Origin: Chryseobacterium defluvii
GTDB taxonomy: Bacteria; Bacteroidota; Bacteroidia; Flavobacteriales; Weeksellaceae
Direction of reading: 5' to 3'
DNA: 64,000 nt
Assembly: GCF_014204415.1 (NCBI RefSeq)
Contig: NZ_JACHLE010000004.1
Span: 1-64,000, forward strand
The position numbers were made by a program, and so were the translations under genes. This document shows, piece after piece, positions 56,396 through 64,000 of this stretch (position 1 is the stretch's first letter; each line of letters begins with the position of its first letter). The notes beneath the pieces are model-generated. The model searched no databases. It worked only from the letters and a program-made list of their open reading frames with translations, and was not told the DNA's origin.

Positions 56396-57620
56396 CGGCG
56401 GGCTTGGGAGAAGAAACCCATCCACCGAAATGGTGACCGGCAGCGTGATGAATGCTATCGCCACCTCCGAAATGGTATTGGGGAATATTTACACGCTAAA
56501 AAATATTCAGGAGGTGGAAACGCTCGGAATTACCGCAGAATATGACACCACCAATAAGGTACTCGTATATGAAAGGCTACGCAGGTTTTTTATTCACAAT
56601 CCGTCAATAACAGTGCATTTTATGCCGGTTGCTCAGGGCGTAACCCTGACGCAGATGGTGGATAAAGACAATAATTATTTAGCCAGATTATTACGGGAAA
56701 AAGCCGGAGAAATTGTTCAGGCTTGTGTTTCCTTAAATCCTGATGAAGATTATACGCCGACCATAGAAACAGGGCTTGATAAAGACAGTATCGATGCTAT
56801 TTATAAAGCGCAGGCTCTGGCGGACTCAGAATGGGTGAAAGACCGCTACTCAGAACTCTATATTGAGGGCAGAAGTTTTTCAGGAACATCGGCAGCGGCT
56901 CTTAATTTAAGAATGCTTTTAAGTGAATGCCCGGACGTTTCCGTGGTAATTGGTGCCGACTATCAGGTTTCAAGCCGTGATGATCTCTATAAAGGATATG
57001 CGGCGGTAGAAGATTACACCGCAATGGTTTCTAAGTCGGACGTTTCGCAGAATGCAGGGGAACAAATCAATGATTTTAACCTGACGAATGTTTCGGAAGA
57101 AATTTTCATTATTCCAGGGCTTAGTTCCGGTAATAAGCTCAGCGATTATTCGGATACGGATCTGGATACTCTGGATGAAAAAGGCTACATCTATTTTGCC
57201 CCTATTGTCAATCTGGGCGGGATTTCTTCAACGGCGGGAATCTACATCAATGATACGCATACCTGCGCTAAAATTACCTCAGATTTTGCTTATGGGGAAA
57301 ATAACCGATCCATAAAAAAGGCGATCAAACTAGCCAAGGCAGCATTGACCCCAAAAGTAAAGGGACGTTTATATGTCGATGAAAACACTGGATTTATGGC
57401 ACCGGAAACGGTTAAGGACTTGGAAACAACGACAAAGGTTTCGCTTGACCCGATGGTGGCAAACAGTGATATAAGCGGCGGTGTGGATGCTTACATTAAC
57501 CCGGAGCAGAATGTACTGGCAACAAGTGAATTTATCGTGCTATTAACCTTTATTCCGGTAGCCATCGGAAGAAGGATTACCCTGAAAGTAGGTTTCACAA
57601 ACCCTTTAAATACTCAATAA
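56361..57620 (+). CDS. Contractile tail sheath protein (DUF2586-like)
   Basis: 419 residues. The opening GGLGRRNPSTEMVTGSVMNA and the C-terminal EFIVLLTFIPVAIGRRITLK fit DUF2586 tail-sheath proteins of Bacteroidota phages. The middle has LSECPDVSVVIGADYQVS and FAPIVNLGGISSTAGIYIND. The ATG at 56361 overlaps the previous gene. It shows the phage has a contractile (myovirus) tail, as Mu does. The tube gene follows 2 bp later. Confidence 0.82.
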   Translation: MLRPRLIVQKLNGGLGRRNPSTEMVTGSVMNAIATSEMVLGNIYTLKNIQEVETLGITAEYDTTNKVLVYERLRRFFIHNPSITVHFMPVAQGVTLTQMVDKDNNYLARLLREKAGEIVQACVSLNPDEDYTPTIETGLDKDSIDAIYKAQALADSEWVKDRYSELYIEGRSFSGTSAAALNLRMLLSECPDVSVVIGADYQVSSRDDLYKGYAAVEDYTAMVSKSDVSQNAGEQINDFNLTNVSEEIFIIPGLSSGNKLSDYSDTDLDTLDEKGYIYFAPIVNLGGISSTAGIYINDTHTCAKITSDFAYGENNRSIKKAIKLAKAALTPKVKGRLYVDENTGFMAPETVKDLETTTKVSLDPMVANSDISGGVDAYINPEQNVLATSEFIVLLTFIPVAIGRRITLKVGFTNPLNTQ

Positions 57621-57621
57621 A

Positions 57622-58056
57622 ATGTTTACTCAGACAAGAATTAACGGAAAATACAGGAATTACGGAAATGTCCGCATTACCGCTTTGGGAGCCACTTTTA
57701 TGGGCGTTACCAAAATAGAATATAAAAGAACCGATGCCATTGATCCGGTGAAAGTCGTAGGAACTACAAAATCGGTTGGATATACCCAAGGGGATGAAAT
57801 CTGTGAAGGAAGCATTGGGCTTTTAAGTGAAACGGTGGACGCCATTCAGGCGAAACTTCCGAAAGGTAAAACGCTTCAGGACATCGCACCTTTCCCGATC
57901 ACAGTGTCCTATGTGGATGATGCGGGAATACAGGTCTGTCACGTCCTTTATGGCTGCAAGTTCAAAGAGAACGGAAGATCAGCCGAAGCGGGAAGCAACG
58001 ACGCTCTTGTAGTAGAAAGTCCATTATACATTCACGACATAGACTTTGCAGCCTAA
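57622..58056 (+). CDS. Tail tube protein
   Basis: 144 residues; beta-rich with GDEICEGSIGLLSETVDAIQ and PLYIHDIDFAA at the C-terminus. Size and position (immediately after the sheath, before the chaperone) match Mu-type tail tubes (gpM). Its stop overlaps the chaperone ATG by one base. Confidence 0.8.
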   Translation: MFTQTRINGKYRNYGNVRITALGATFMGVTKIEYKRTDAIDPVKVVGTTKSVGYTQGDEICEGSIGLLSETVDAIQAKLPKGKTLQDIAPFPITVSYVDDAGIQVCHVLYGCKFKENGRSAEAGSNDALVVESPLYIHDIDFAA

Positions 58057-58493
58057 TGAACCGGCAGGAATTAAGGGACAAATGCCGTGAAATGGGTATC
58101 CCCTTTACATCAAAAGACACTAACAATCAATTAACTGAAAAAATAAGACTTAAAAAAATGAAAAACGAAACAAAAGAAGGTAATATCACCGCAGAACAGA
58201 TCGCAGAGTGGAAAAAGAAATCCCCAACCGGGAAAATCCACAGATTAGCAGTAAAAGATAAAGACGGAAATTCTATTGTCGGCTATCTGAAACCACCCGG
58301 AAGGGAAATCAAAGCCACCGCGCTATCTATGTTTTCACAACACAAATTATTAGAGTGCGGAGAGTTTATCCGGGATAACTGCTGGCTTGGTGGGGACGAA
58401 AGACTAAAAATAAAGGGAGACATTGCGGATTCAGCTGCGATTAAAGCATCCGGAATTGTTGAATTTTTAGAGGCGGAACTGGGGGAAGTTTAG
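58056..58493 (+). CDS. Tail assembly chaperone, short form
   Basis: 145 residues, the lambda gpG-like product. N-terminus helical and basic (NRQELRDKCREMGIPFTSKD), then the conserved part IHRLAVKDKDGNSIVGYLKP and DSAAIKASGIVEFLEAELGE. It ends CTG GGG GAA GTT TAG. The G5 run at 58481-58485 is the slip site for the long form. Located between tube and baseplate genes; in Mu and lambda the chaperones precede the tape measure, but here the tape measure is elsewhere. Confidence 0.8.
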   Translation: MNRQELRDKCREMGIPFTSKDTNNQLTEKIRLKKMKNETKEGNITAEQIAEWKKKSPTGKIHRLAVKDKDGNSIVGYLKPPGREIKATALSMFSQHKLLECGEFIRDNCWLGGDERLKIKGDIADSAAIKASGIVEFLEAELGEV

Positions 58494-58690
58494 GGCTTCC
58501 CATTAATAAGGAAGCCGGATTTGATTTTATCCGTAAAGTGGGTGCACTGTTAAGTTATCATTTTAAAATTCCTTACCCCGAAGAACTAGACGACCAGACC
58601 TTCTGGAATAAATGGGAGCAGCTGAAATGGGTACTTTTTTTTGAAAATAAAAGAGCTAACGCAAAAGAGGGAGAAAATGTCGAGTTATAA
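58056..58690 (+). CDS. Tail assembly chaperone, -1 frameshift (GT-like) long form
   Basis: A one-base slip back on the G run (58481-58485) moves reading to GGA AGT TTA GGG and adds 68 residues (GSLGLPINKEAGFDFIRKVG ... WNKWEQLKWVLFF) to a TAA at 58688-58690. The extension frame has no ATG. Eight bases after the G run a 7-bp hairpin GGCTTCC/GGAAGCC (58494-58516, 9-nt loop) is at the right distance to pause ribosomes. Lambda G/GT and many tail chaperones use the same arrangement. Confidence 0.75.
58494..58516 (+). promoter_or_regulatory. Frameshift-stimulating hairpin
   Basis: GGCTTCC (58494-58500) pairs with GGAAGCC (58510-58516), starting 8 nt downstream of the G5 slip run. Confidence 0.7.
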
Positions 58691-59273
58691 TATTAATGTC
58701 AAAGAACTGATTAAACAACACTTTCCGTTTAAGCTGGGTTTTGCCACCCAAACCGTCGCAGATGCACTCTTTAACGGGTTTGATGATATACAGATATTAC
58801 CAACCCATAATGAACTTGCCAAAGTTTCCGTAATGGGAACGCCGGTTTGGGATTTTATAGATTTGAAACCCTCTTATATAGAAGGAACCGGTGAGCAGTT
58901 CGGCGGATATTCTTTTCCGCTTGAAACCACTATTGAACTCATCAGACCAAAAAAGATTGTGGAAACCGATATTTTCGGGCGCGACGGAAACGTGGAAGAA
59001 CTCATTGCACTGGATGACTGGCAGCTAACGATCCGAGGGCTTATTATTAATTATGACAGCACCGATTATCCTGAGCAGCAGGTTAAAGAGCTTCAACGGG
59101 TTTGTGAATTGAAAACGTCTTTATTAGAGTGTGAGGGAACCTTATTAACAATGCTTGGCATTAATTATATGAGCATTCATAAACTGATATTGACACCTTC
59201 GATTGGGTATTCCCATATTCAGGCTTTTGAATTGGAGGCAAAAAGTAAAACCCCCTTTATCATTTCCCCATAA
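58677..59273 (+). CDS. DUF6046-like phage tail protein
   Basis: 198 residues from the ATG at 58677 (an in-frame TTG at 58641 would overlap the frameshift extension). Beta-rich, with LPTHNELAKVSVMGTPVWDF and FPLETTIELIRPKKIVETDI. It resembles the DUF6046 family seen in tails of Bacteroidota phages. Probably part of the tube-baseplate interface. It starts 14 bp before the long-form chaperone stop and overlaps the hub gene by one base. Confidence 0.7.
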   Translation: MSSYNINVKELIKQHFPFKLGFATQTVADALFNGFDDIQILPTHNELAKVSVMGTPVWDFIDLKPSYIEGTGEQFGGYSFPLETTIELIRPKKIVETDIFGRDGNVEELIALDDWQLTIRGLIINYDSTDYPEQQVKELQRVCELKTSLLECEGTLLTMLGINYMSIHKLILTPSIGYSHIQAFELEAKSKTPFIISP

Positions 59274-60274
59274 TGGTTCCATGTGTTGAAATATTGATCG
59301 GAAAACTAAGGTTCACCGCCGCCACTGAAATTAATATTAAAAAGAGTTGGCGAAACTTTACGGATACGGCAACGGTTAAACTTCCTAAAGCCATCTATTA
59401 TTATGATGTGAACGGAATTTTAAAACCGGTGGAACACCTCGGAAATTTTATAAAAGTCGGTGATAAGGTGGAAATCAAACTGGGGTACAATCGCCAGTTA
59501 TTTACCGAGTTTACCGGATATGTGGCAAGATCACCGCGGGTTAATATTCCTTATGAACTCTATTGTGAAGACGAAATGTGGCAGCTCAAAAGAAAAGAAA
59601 CGAGCGTCTCCATTGAAAATGCAACGGTACGGCAGATTATTCAGGCAGTGGCTCCGGGTTATGAACTGGACTCAATTGATGAACTCTACGGGGATTTTTC
59701 CATGAAACAAACCACAGCTGTAAAAGTATTTAATGAGCTTCAGGAAAAAGCAGGGATTTATACTTTTTTCAGAGACGGGCGCCTGGTATGTGGGAAAATC
59801 TATTCCGACGAAAAAGTTTCTAAGGCTCAACCTGTTTTTCAGTACTGCGAAAATATTATTGATCACAACCTCCAGTACATTTTTCCGGATGAAGCAAAGG
59901 TAAAACTGTATGCAAAGTCTAAAAATAAAGATGGCAGCTATACACAGGTCGAAGTTGGAGAAGAGGGCGGGGATATTGAACATTGGGAAGTGCCTGCGAT
60001 GGATATGAAAGAAAAGGAATTGAAAACAATGGCTGAAAACCGTCTTAAAAGTCTTAAAAGATTTGGCGGATATAAAGGCACAATAACCTCATTCGGTTGG
60101 TCACGGGTGGAACATGGGCAGGTAGTACAGGTAGTGGATAAAAAGTATGAAGAAAGGAACACCAAAAACTTTGTGGATGAAGTCGAGATCAATATAAGTG
60201 CAAACGGAGGTTACAGGAGAATAATTGATATAGGAAGAACATACAGGGATGGAGAGTTTAAAAAAATTACTTAA
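59273..60274 (+). CDS. Baseplate hub protein (late control gpD / Mu gp44-like)
   Basis: 333 residues. Motifs RNFTDTATVKLPKAIYYYDV, GDKVEIKLGYNRQLFTEFTG and VARSPRVNIPYELYCEDEMW form the two tandem beta-barrel (gp27-like) domains; VFNELQEKAGIYTFFRDGRL and the C-terminal VEINISANGGYRRIIDIGR are typical of gpD proteins. It forms the hub on which the tail spike sits. It overlaps the next gene by 26 bp. Confidence 0.88.
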   Translation: MVPCVEILIGKLRFTAATEINIKKSWRNFTDTATVKLPKAIYYYDVNGILKPVEHLGNFIKVGDKVEIKLGYNRQLFTEFTGYVARSPRVNIPYELYCEDEMWQLKRKETSVSIENATVRQIIQAVAPGYELDSIDELYGDFSMKQTTAVKVFNELQEKAGIYTFFRDGRLVCGKIYSDEKVSKAQPVFQYCENIIDHNLQYIFPDEAKVKLYAKSKNKDGSYTQVEVGEEGGDIEHWEVPAMDMKEKELKTMAENRLKSLKRFGGYKGTITSFGWSRVEHGQVVQVVDKKYEERNTKNFVDEVEINISANGGYRRIIDIGRTYRDGEFKKIT

Positions 60275-60749
60275 CCGGTTTCCGGTGGTTTTAGATACGG
60301 CAAAAGTTGTAAGTATAACTGATGATAAATGCCATGTTATAAGCCTTACTACGGGTAATGATTTTAGAAAATGCTCAATCAATTCAATCATTGAAAACAG
60401 GAATAATAAATTATTGATTTATCCTAAAATAAACAGTGTTGTTACAATAGGCATTTATTCTACCAATAATAAAGCTGTTATCGTTTCCGTAAGTGAAGTT
60501 GAAAAAATTTACTTCAGGAACGAAAAATCAGATTTCACGTTCGACAGCTCCGGCTTTCAATTTAACCGGGATGGGGAAAATTTAAAAGAAGTCCTCAACG
60601 GGTTTCAGGACGGGTTCGGAAAATTGTGTGATGAACTGGCAAAAGTGGTGGTTTCTATTGGAGTAACCCCTGACGTTCCGGCAATCATGCAGATCAAAAA
60701 TAACATTGTAAACACCAATAAACAGGCATTAAACAAAATATTAACCTAA
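60249..60749 (+). CDS. Baseplate spike-like protein (gpV/gp45-type)
   Basis: 166 residues. About residues 15-95 form an OB-fold-like beta domain (AKVVSITDDKCHVISLTTGN; LLIYPKINSVVTIGIYSTNN), then a short beta-helix-like part (DFTFDSSGFQFNRDG) and a C-terminal helix. No His-x-His tip motif is seen. Assigned from fold impression and the order hub-spike-gp25-like. Confidence 0.7.
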   Translation: MESLKKLLNRFPVVLDTAKVVSITDDKCHVISLTTGNDFRKCSINSIIENRNNKLLIYPKINSVVTIGIYSTNNKAVIVSVSEVEKIYFRNEKSDFTFDSSGFQFNRDGENLKEVLNGFQDGFGKLCDELAKVVVSIGVTPDVPAIMQIKNNIVNTNKQALNKILT

Positions 60750-60753
60750 AGTT

Positions 60754-61050
60754 ATGATTGATATACTCTTAAACGAAGAAAACGATATTTCCATTGTGAA
60801 CGGTGATTTTAAGATTGGAGAGTCGGAACAGCAGGAAATTGAAAGCATTTTAATAGCATTTAAAGGAGAATTTAAAAATACACCGCTTTTGGGTGCCGAA
60901 ATTCCCAGAATGTTAAAGGCAAGAAATACCCGACAGGGAATCACCCGTGAGATTGGCGAACAACTAAAATATGATGGCTTCCGCAATATTGATTTCAACA
61001 TTGAGGACGCCGAAAATTTCACCATAAACGCCCAGAGAGATGCCACTTGA
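60754..61050 (+). CDS. gp25/gpW-like baseplate wedge protein
   Basis: 98 residues: DILLNEENDISIVNGDFKIG, EQQEIESILIAFKGEFKNTP and RQGITREIGEQLKYDGF. The strand-helix-strand pattern and size fit gp25/Mu gp46-like wedge proteins. It lies 4 bp after the spike gene and overlaps the next ORF by 11 bp. Confidence 0.75.
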   Translation: MIDILLNEENDISIVNGDFKIGESEQQEIESILIAFKGEFKNTPLLGAEIPRMLKARNTRQGITREIGEQLKYDGFRNIDFNIEDAENFTINAQRDAT

Positions 61051-61228
61051 CAAACCTCAATTAATAATCAGGCTTAAAACCATTTTAAACAAACCAAAAA
61101 CGACAAGCAATGTTGATACGGCGGCGCAGGAACTGGCGGATGCAATTGAGGAATATGTCAAAAGTGGAACCGTTACCGGGGTTTGTGGCGGTGCGGGAAG
61201 TCCTTTAACACAAGGAAAAGTGACGTAA
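61040..61228 (+). CDS. Small hypothetical baseplate-region protein
   Basis: 62 residues: basic N-terminus (MPLDKPQLIIRLKTILNKPK), helix rich in Ala (DTAAQELADAIEEYVKSGTV), then a Gly-rich tail (GVCGGAGSPLTQGKVT). Not recognised. Overlapping start and stop with both neighbours suggest it is translated. Confidence 0.6.
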   Translation: MPLDKPQLIIRLKTILNKPKTTSNVDTAAQELADAIEEYVKSGTVTGVCGGAGSPLTQGKVT

Positions 61229-61527
61229 TGAAAGTATTGAGTTTAAACAATCAGTCTATTCTGGACGTGGCATTACAGCATACGGGAAGCGTTGAAAATT
61301 GTTTCGCCATTGCCGTTGTCAATGGTCATTCGGTTTCGGATGTATTGTCCGTGGGATTACCCGTTGAAATTCCGGAGGATGTATTTAAGAATACGGATGT
61401 CCTAAATTATTATAACGCTAAGAAAATTGAACCCGCGACGGGATGGGCAAAAGAACAGAACGAAGAGATACCGATGTTAAAAGGTATCGGATATATGCAG
61501 ATCGGAAACAGTTTTAAAGTAACCTAA
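61228..61527 (+). CDS. Hypothetical tail protein (LysM/DUF-like)
   Basis: 99 residues from the ATG at 61228, overlapping the preceding TAA by one base. VLSLNNQSILDVALQHTGSV then NGHSVSDVLSVGLPVEIPED resembles the repeated strand-helix pattern of LysM-like phage tail proteins that bind the baseplate. The family is uncertain. Followed one base later by the gpJ-like gene. Confidence 0.6.
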   Translation: MKVLSLNNQSILDVALQHTGSVENCFAIAVVNGHSVSDVLSVGLPVEIPEDVFKNTDVLNYYNAKKIEPATGWAKEQNEEIPMLKGIGYMQIGNSFKVT

Positions 61528-61528
61528 A

Positions 61529-62416
61529 ATGAACTCTACACTTCAGGAATTGATCGGATTGATTCTATCATTAAAAGAAGCTAACCCTTTTTTACAGCTG
61601 CTTACTTCCACATCGAAAACAGCGGTCTGGCGTAATATTCTGGAAACGGTGGCTTTTATGATCTTTAATTTTCAGGAAGCCCTCCGGCTGCACATGAAAG
61701 AGATCGATGAAAAAATAGCCAGTCAGAAAGTACCGAATGAAAAATGGTACCGGGAACAGGCACTCCGGTTTCAGTATGGGTTTGAATTAGATCCGCTTTC
61801 CTATATCGGGGCGTTTCTGGGGGTATATGAAGATGGAAACGGTAATATTATTACTGCTACGGAGCAGGAAATTGAAGATTCAAAAATTATAAAATATGCT
61901 TCGGTTACACCCAATATCAGCGGAAACGGGGTGAAGAAAATTTCGATGAAAATTGCCGGTGAAAATATGGACGAGGTGATTTCGGATGAAAAAGCCCTTG
62001 CTTTTAAAACTTATATCGAAAGAATACAGGCAACCGGCGATCATATCGTAGTGGTGAATTTCCTGCCGGATATTCTTTTGTTACAATATAAACTCTGTTT
62101 TGATCCTTTAATCCTTTATCCGGACGGTATGAGCATTATAACAGCAGAATATCCCGTTAAAATTGCCATTCAGAATTTTTTGAAAAACCTGCCATTCAAC
62201 GGTGAACTTTCTGTGGAAGCGTTGGAAGATACTATTCAGGGAGTTAACGGGGTAACTGATTTGCAAAAATTAGAGGTCTCAAGCAAATGGATTGAACCAG
62301 GTACAGGGTACGGATTATTTCAGCCCATTGAGATCAGCAGGATCCCGAAGTCCGGGAGATTTAAAATTGAAGACTGGAGCGGTATAGAATATATTAACTA
62401 TCAGCCTACCGAGTGA
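61529..62416 (+). CDS. Baseplate J-like protein (Mu gp47 position)
   Basis: 295 residues. N-terminal helices (LQELIGLILSLKEANPFLQL; WRNILETVAFMIFNFQEALR) precede beta-rich domains containing KTYIERIQATGDHIVVVNFL and LEDTIQGVNGVTDLQKLEVS. The IQGVNGVTD pattern is characteristic of baseplate J/gp47 proteins. Overlaps the following gene by one base. Confidence 0.78.
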   Translation: MNSTLQELIGLILSLKEANPFLQLLTSTSKTAVWRNILETVAFMIFNFQEALRLHMKEIDEKIASQKVPNEKWYREQALRFQYGFELDPLSYIGAFLGVYEDGNGNIITATEQEIEDSKIIKYASVTPNISGNGVKKISMKIAGENMDEVISDEKALAFKTYIERIQATGDHIVVVNFLPDILLLQYKLCFDPLILYPDGMSIITAEYPVKIAIQNFLKNLPFNGELSVEALEDTIQGVNGVTDLQKLEVSSKWIEPGTGYGLFQPIEISRIPKSGRFKIEDWSGIEYINYQPTE

Positions 62417-62910
62417 TGAAAGATGAATTATTTAATATCAATTATAAGCGGTTAGTCCTTTGGTGGCTGCCGACCTTCAGAAGAAAATCTGTGACCTTAA
62501 ATTATTTATGGTGCCTGATTTTTCCCCTTGAAGCTTTATACATCGAGTTTCTGAAAAGAAGAAAACAAAATCTGATCAAGATGAATTTCAATTACCAGAA
62601 ATTTTCAATGGAAAGAAGGTTGAACGATGCTTTCGATCCGATTGACAGGAGAATAGAGATTGTTAACGCTGTACAATATGAAGGGGTTTATTTATACACG
62701 GAAGCCGAGGATGATACCTATTTTTCAAAAACACAATGGTTATATGGAGACGAAAACCCCATTTATTTAAGAACTGAAGCCGAACTGGGGAGTGAATATG
62801 ATTTTATTGTAAAAATTCCGAATACGCCCATTAATATGCATCAGCTCAGAGCCGAGATCGACTTTTACAAATTAATATGCAAACGCTATCAAATTGAAAT
62901 AATAAACTAA
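62416..62910 (+). CDS. Tail protein I-like (Mu gp48 position)
   Basis: 164 residues from the ATG at 62416 (overlapping the previous TGA; an in-frame GTG at 62413 is less likely). LWWLPTFRRKSVTLNYLWCL and the helix LIKMNFNYQKFSMERRLNDA look like small wedge/tail-fibre attachment proteins. The order J-like, this gene, fibre supports it. Confidence 0.65.
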   Translation: MKDELFNINYKRLVLWWLPTFRRKSVTLNYLWCLIFPLEALYIEFLKRRKQNLIKMNFNYQKFSMERRLNDAFDPIDRRIEIVNAVQYEGVYLYTEAEDDTYFSKTQWLYGDENPIYLRTEAELGSEYDFIVKIPNTPINMHQLRAEIDFYKLICKRYQIEIIN

Positions 62911-63734
62911 TGAGAATTAATATCAATTTCTTACAGACCGGCGGGGTTCCATTGACTAACGACTTAATGGCAACGATCATGGACGCCATTTTAACGTACA
63001 ATGTTCTGGGTGATCTTGCCGGAAATCTGACCATCATTTCTGGCTGTACTATTACCGGGCAGAATGTAAGCCCCGGAGTTGTTATCATTGATGGCGACGT
63101 CCTGTATTTTGAAGGCGGTACAATAGTTTCAACGGTCTATGTACATACGGAAGAATTTACAAAAACGTTTCAGGACACCACGGATAAAGTACTTATTATA
63201 AAGAAAACCGTAAAATTCGGATCCGGAGCCACAAATCACAATTGGGATGATTTTATAAGACTTAGCACCTTAAAGGAGTTACAAATTGAATTGGACGGAA
63301 AAGCCGATCAAACACAGGTTGACAACCACGAAGACCGCTTAATTGTATTGGAAAAGAAAACCGCGCCTATTATTAACGGTGGTATTGTGTGGGCATGGTT
63401 CAAGCCGGTGGCAGAAATACCCGCCGGTTGGAAGGAATGCACCAACGTAAGGGGAAAAACAATTGTCGGATGGAACCCAAATGACAACGATTTTTCCACC
63501 ATTGGAAATTCCGGCGGAAGTAAAACCGTCCAATTAACGGTCGGGCAGCTTCCAAAAATAAAATTTCAATATACGAGAACCCTGCCGTGGGCTGCGGGAA
63601 GCAGTGGCGGTTTTGGCGGGGGCGGAAATCAATTCAATATTTCTACGCAGGACACCAACGAACTCGGAAACAATACACCCATTAACATTATGATCCCGCA
63701 TACCATAGCGGCTTTTATAGAACCTAATTTTTAA
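62910..63734 (+). CDS. Tail fibre / tail-collar protein
   Basis: 274 residues. N-terminal INFLQTGGVPLTNDLMATIM, a coiled segment (TLKELQIELDGKADQTQVDN), and a C-terminal phage tail-collar-like domain (WAWFKPVAEIPAGWKECTNV; GRKTIVGWNP-type string GKTIVGWNPNDNDFST; ending IMIPHTIAAFIEPNF). Such proteins form host-recognition fibre tips. Confidence 0.8.
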   Translation: MRININFLQTGGVPLTNDLMATIMDAILTYNVLGDLAGNLTIISGCTITGQNVSPGVVIIDGDVLYFEGGTIVSTVYVHTEEFTKTFQDTTDKVLIIKKTVKFGSGATNHNWDDFIRLSTLKELQIELDGKADQTQVDNHEDRLIVLEKKTAPIINGGIVWAWFKPVAEIPAGWKECTNVRGKTIVGWNPNDNDFSTIGNSGGSKTVQLTVGQLPKIKFQYTRTLPWAAGSSGGFGGGGNQFNISTQDTNELGNNTPINIMIPHTIAAFIEPNF

Positions 63735-63738
63735 GATC

Positions 63739-64000
63739 ATGTCTATACCTTTACATACAATATTGAGTTATTTTCAGACCGGAGATTTTCCGACAGAAGC
63801 TCAATTTGCGGCTTCGTGGTCATCTTTTTATCATAAAGATGAAACCATTGCTATGGATAAAATTACAGGTCTTCAATCAGCATTACAAAACAAAACGGAC
63901 AAATCCGTTTATGAGGCGCATTTAACAAATGAAACTGCGCACCATACAACACTCGCGAAATTAGACGGCTCCAATCTGAATGATATAAATATTCAGGCTT
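63739..64000 (+). CDS. Second tail fibre protein, partial (continues beyond window)
   Basis: Opens MSIPLHTILSYFQTGDFPTE and reads on in frame to the window end with a Lys/Asp-rich coiled region (MDKITGLQSALQNKTDKSVY). The QTGD(F/V)PT start resembles the first fibre gene, so the two are related in their N-terminal attachment part. The C-terminus is not visible. Confidence 0.75.
   Translation, partial: MSIPLHTILSYFQTGDFPTEAQFAASWSSFYHKDETIAMDKITGLQSALQNKTDKSVYEAHLTNETAHHTTLAKLDGSNLNDINIQA

Larger units (their letters stand above)
26951..64000. mobile_element. Mu-like transposable prophage, left end and body (right end outside window)
   Basis: From left to right it carries repressor, small DNA-binding protein, DDE transposase, ATPases, DUF3164, cargo, head genes, then contractile tail genes. 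This is the gene content of a Mu-type phage. The left boundary is placed at 26951 because a TPR gene is broken there, the next bases are TG (TGTACTCCCC), and five CGAAA motifs follow within about 125 bp, as in the transposase-binding sites of Mu ends. The boundary is inferred. Confidence 0.8.

Overview
The window looks like chromosome from a Bacteroidota bacterium of the Chryseobacterium/Flavobacterium kind. The DNA is AT-rich and Shine-Dalgarno sequences are weak. There is a SusC/SusD pair, a protein with a type IX secretion (T9SS) sorting domain, and several candidate promoters of the TAnnTTTG type. These assignments come from reading protein motifs by eye; no database search was run.

Positions 1-26950 are host chromosome. 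They hold an AraC-type regulator with TPRs, argS, a four-gene SusCD/lipoprotein operon (minus strand), rnhB, yidC, pyrG, radA, a secreted reprolysin-like protease with a T9SS tail, an ACP-phosphodiesterase-like gene, a DUF6702/HupE/M1-peptidase cluster and groES-groEL. The chaperonin locus has been hit by foreign DNA twice. A dead four-helix-bundle (23S rRNA IVP-like) gene flanked by imperfect inverted repeats lies between groES and groEL. The last ~40 bp of groEL plus its terminator is duplicated 791 bp downstream, on the far side of an orphan AT-rich gene.

From about 26951 to the window end is a Mu-like transposable prophage whose right end is not in the window. Its apparent left terminus (TGTACTCCCC, followed by several CGAAA motifs) interrupts a TPR-protein gene. 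The early region has an S24-type repressor on the minus strand, a small DNA-binding protein, a DDE transposase, a MuB-like ATPase, a second P-loop ATPase and a DUF3164 protein. The late region is split. Tape measure, portal-MuF fusion, head/tail completion proteins and both terminase subunits are on the minus strand (45.6-53.5 kb). Protease, capsid, contractile sheath, tube, tail chaperones, baseplate and fibres are on the plus strand (53.6-64 kb). A divergent control region separates the two arms. The tail chaperone gene carries what looks like a complete programmed -1 frameshift signal.

Between early and late genes (about 34.2-44.7 kb, minus strand) is a cargo block that is not phage structure. 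It contains a T9SS-sorted repeat protein, two large secreted RHS/YD-type proteins (the second ending in an HNH-like putative nuclease domain) and two probable immunity genes, one of the DMP19 family. It is bounded by a 99-bp MITE-like inverted repeat on one side and an unusually structured, GC-richer noncoding stretch on the other, including one 119-nt multi-stem hairpin. A polymorphic-toxin operon carried by a Mu-like phage, beside an unidentified structured element, is the most novel system in the window. The portal gene also ends in a domain resembling MuF-linked PBECR nucleases, so the phage may carry two separate toxins.
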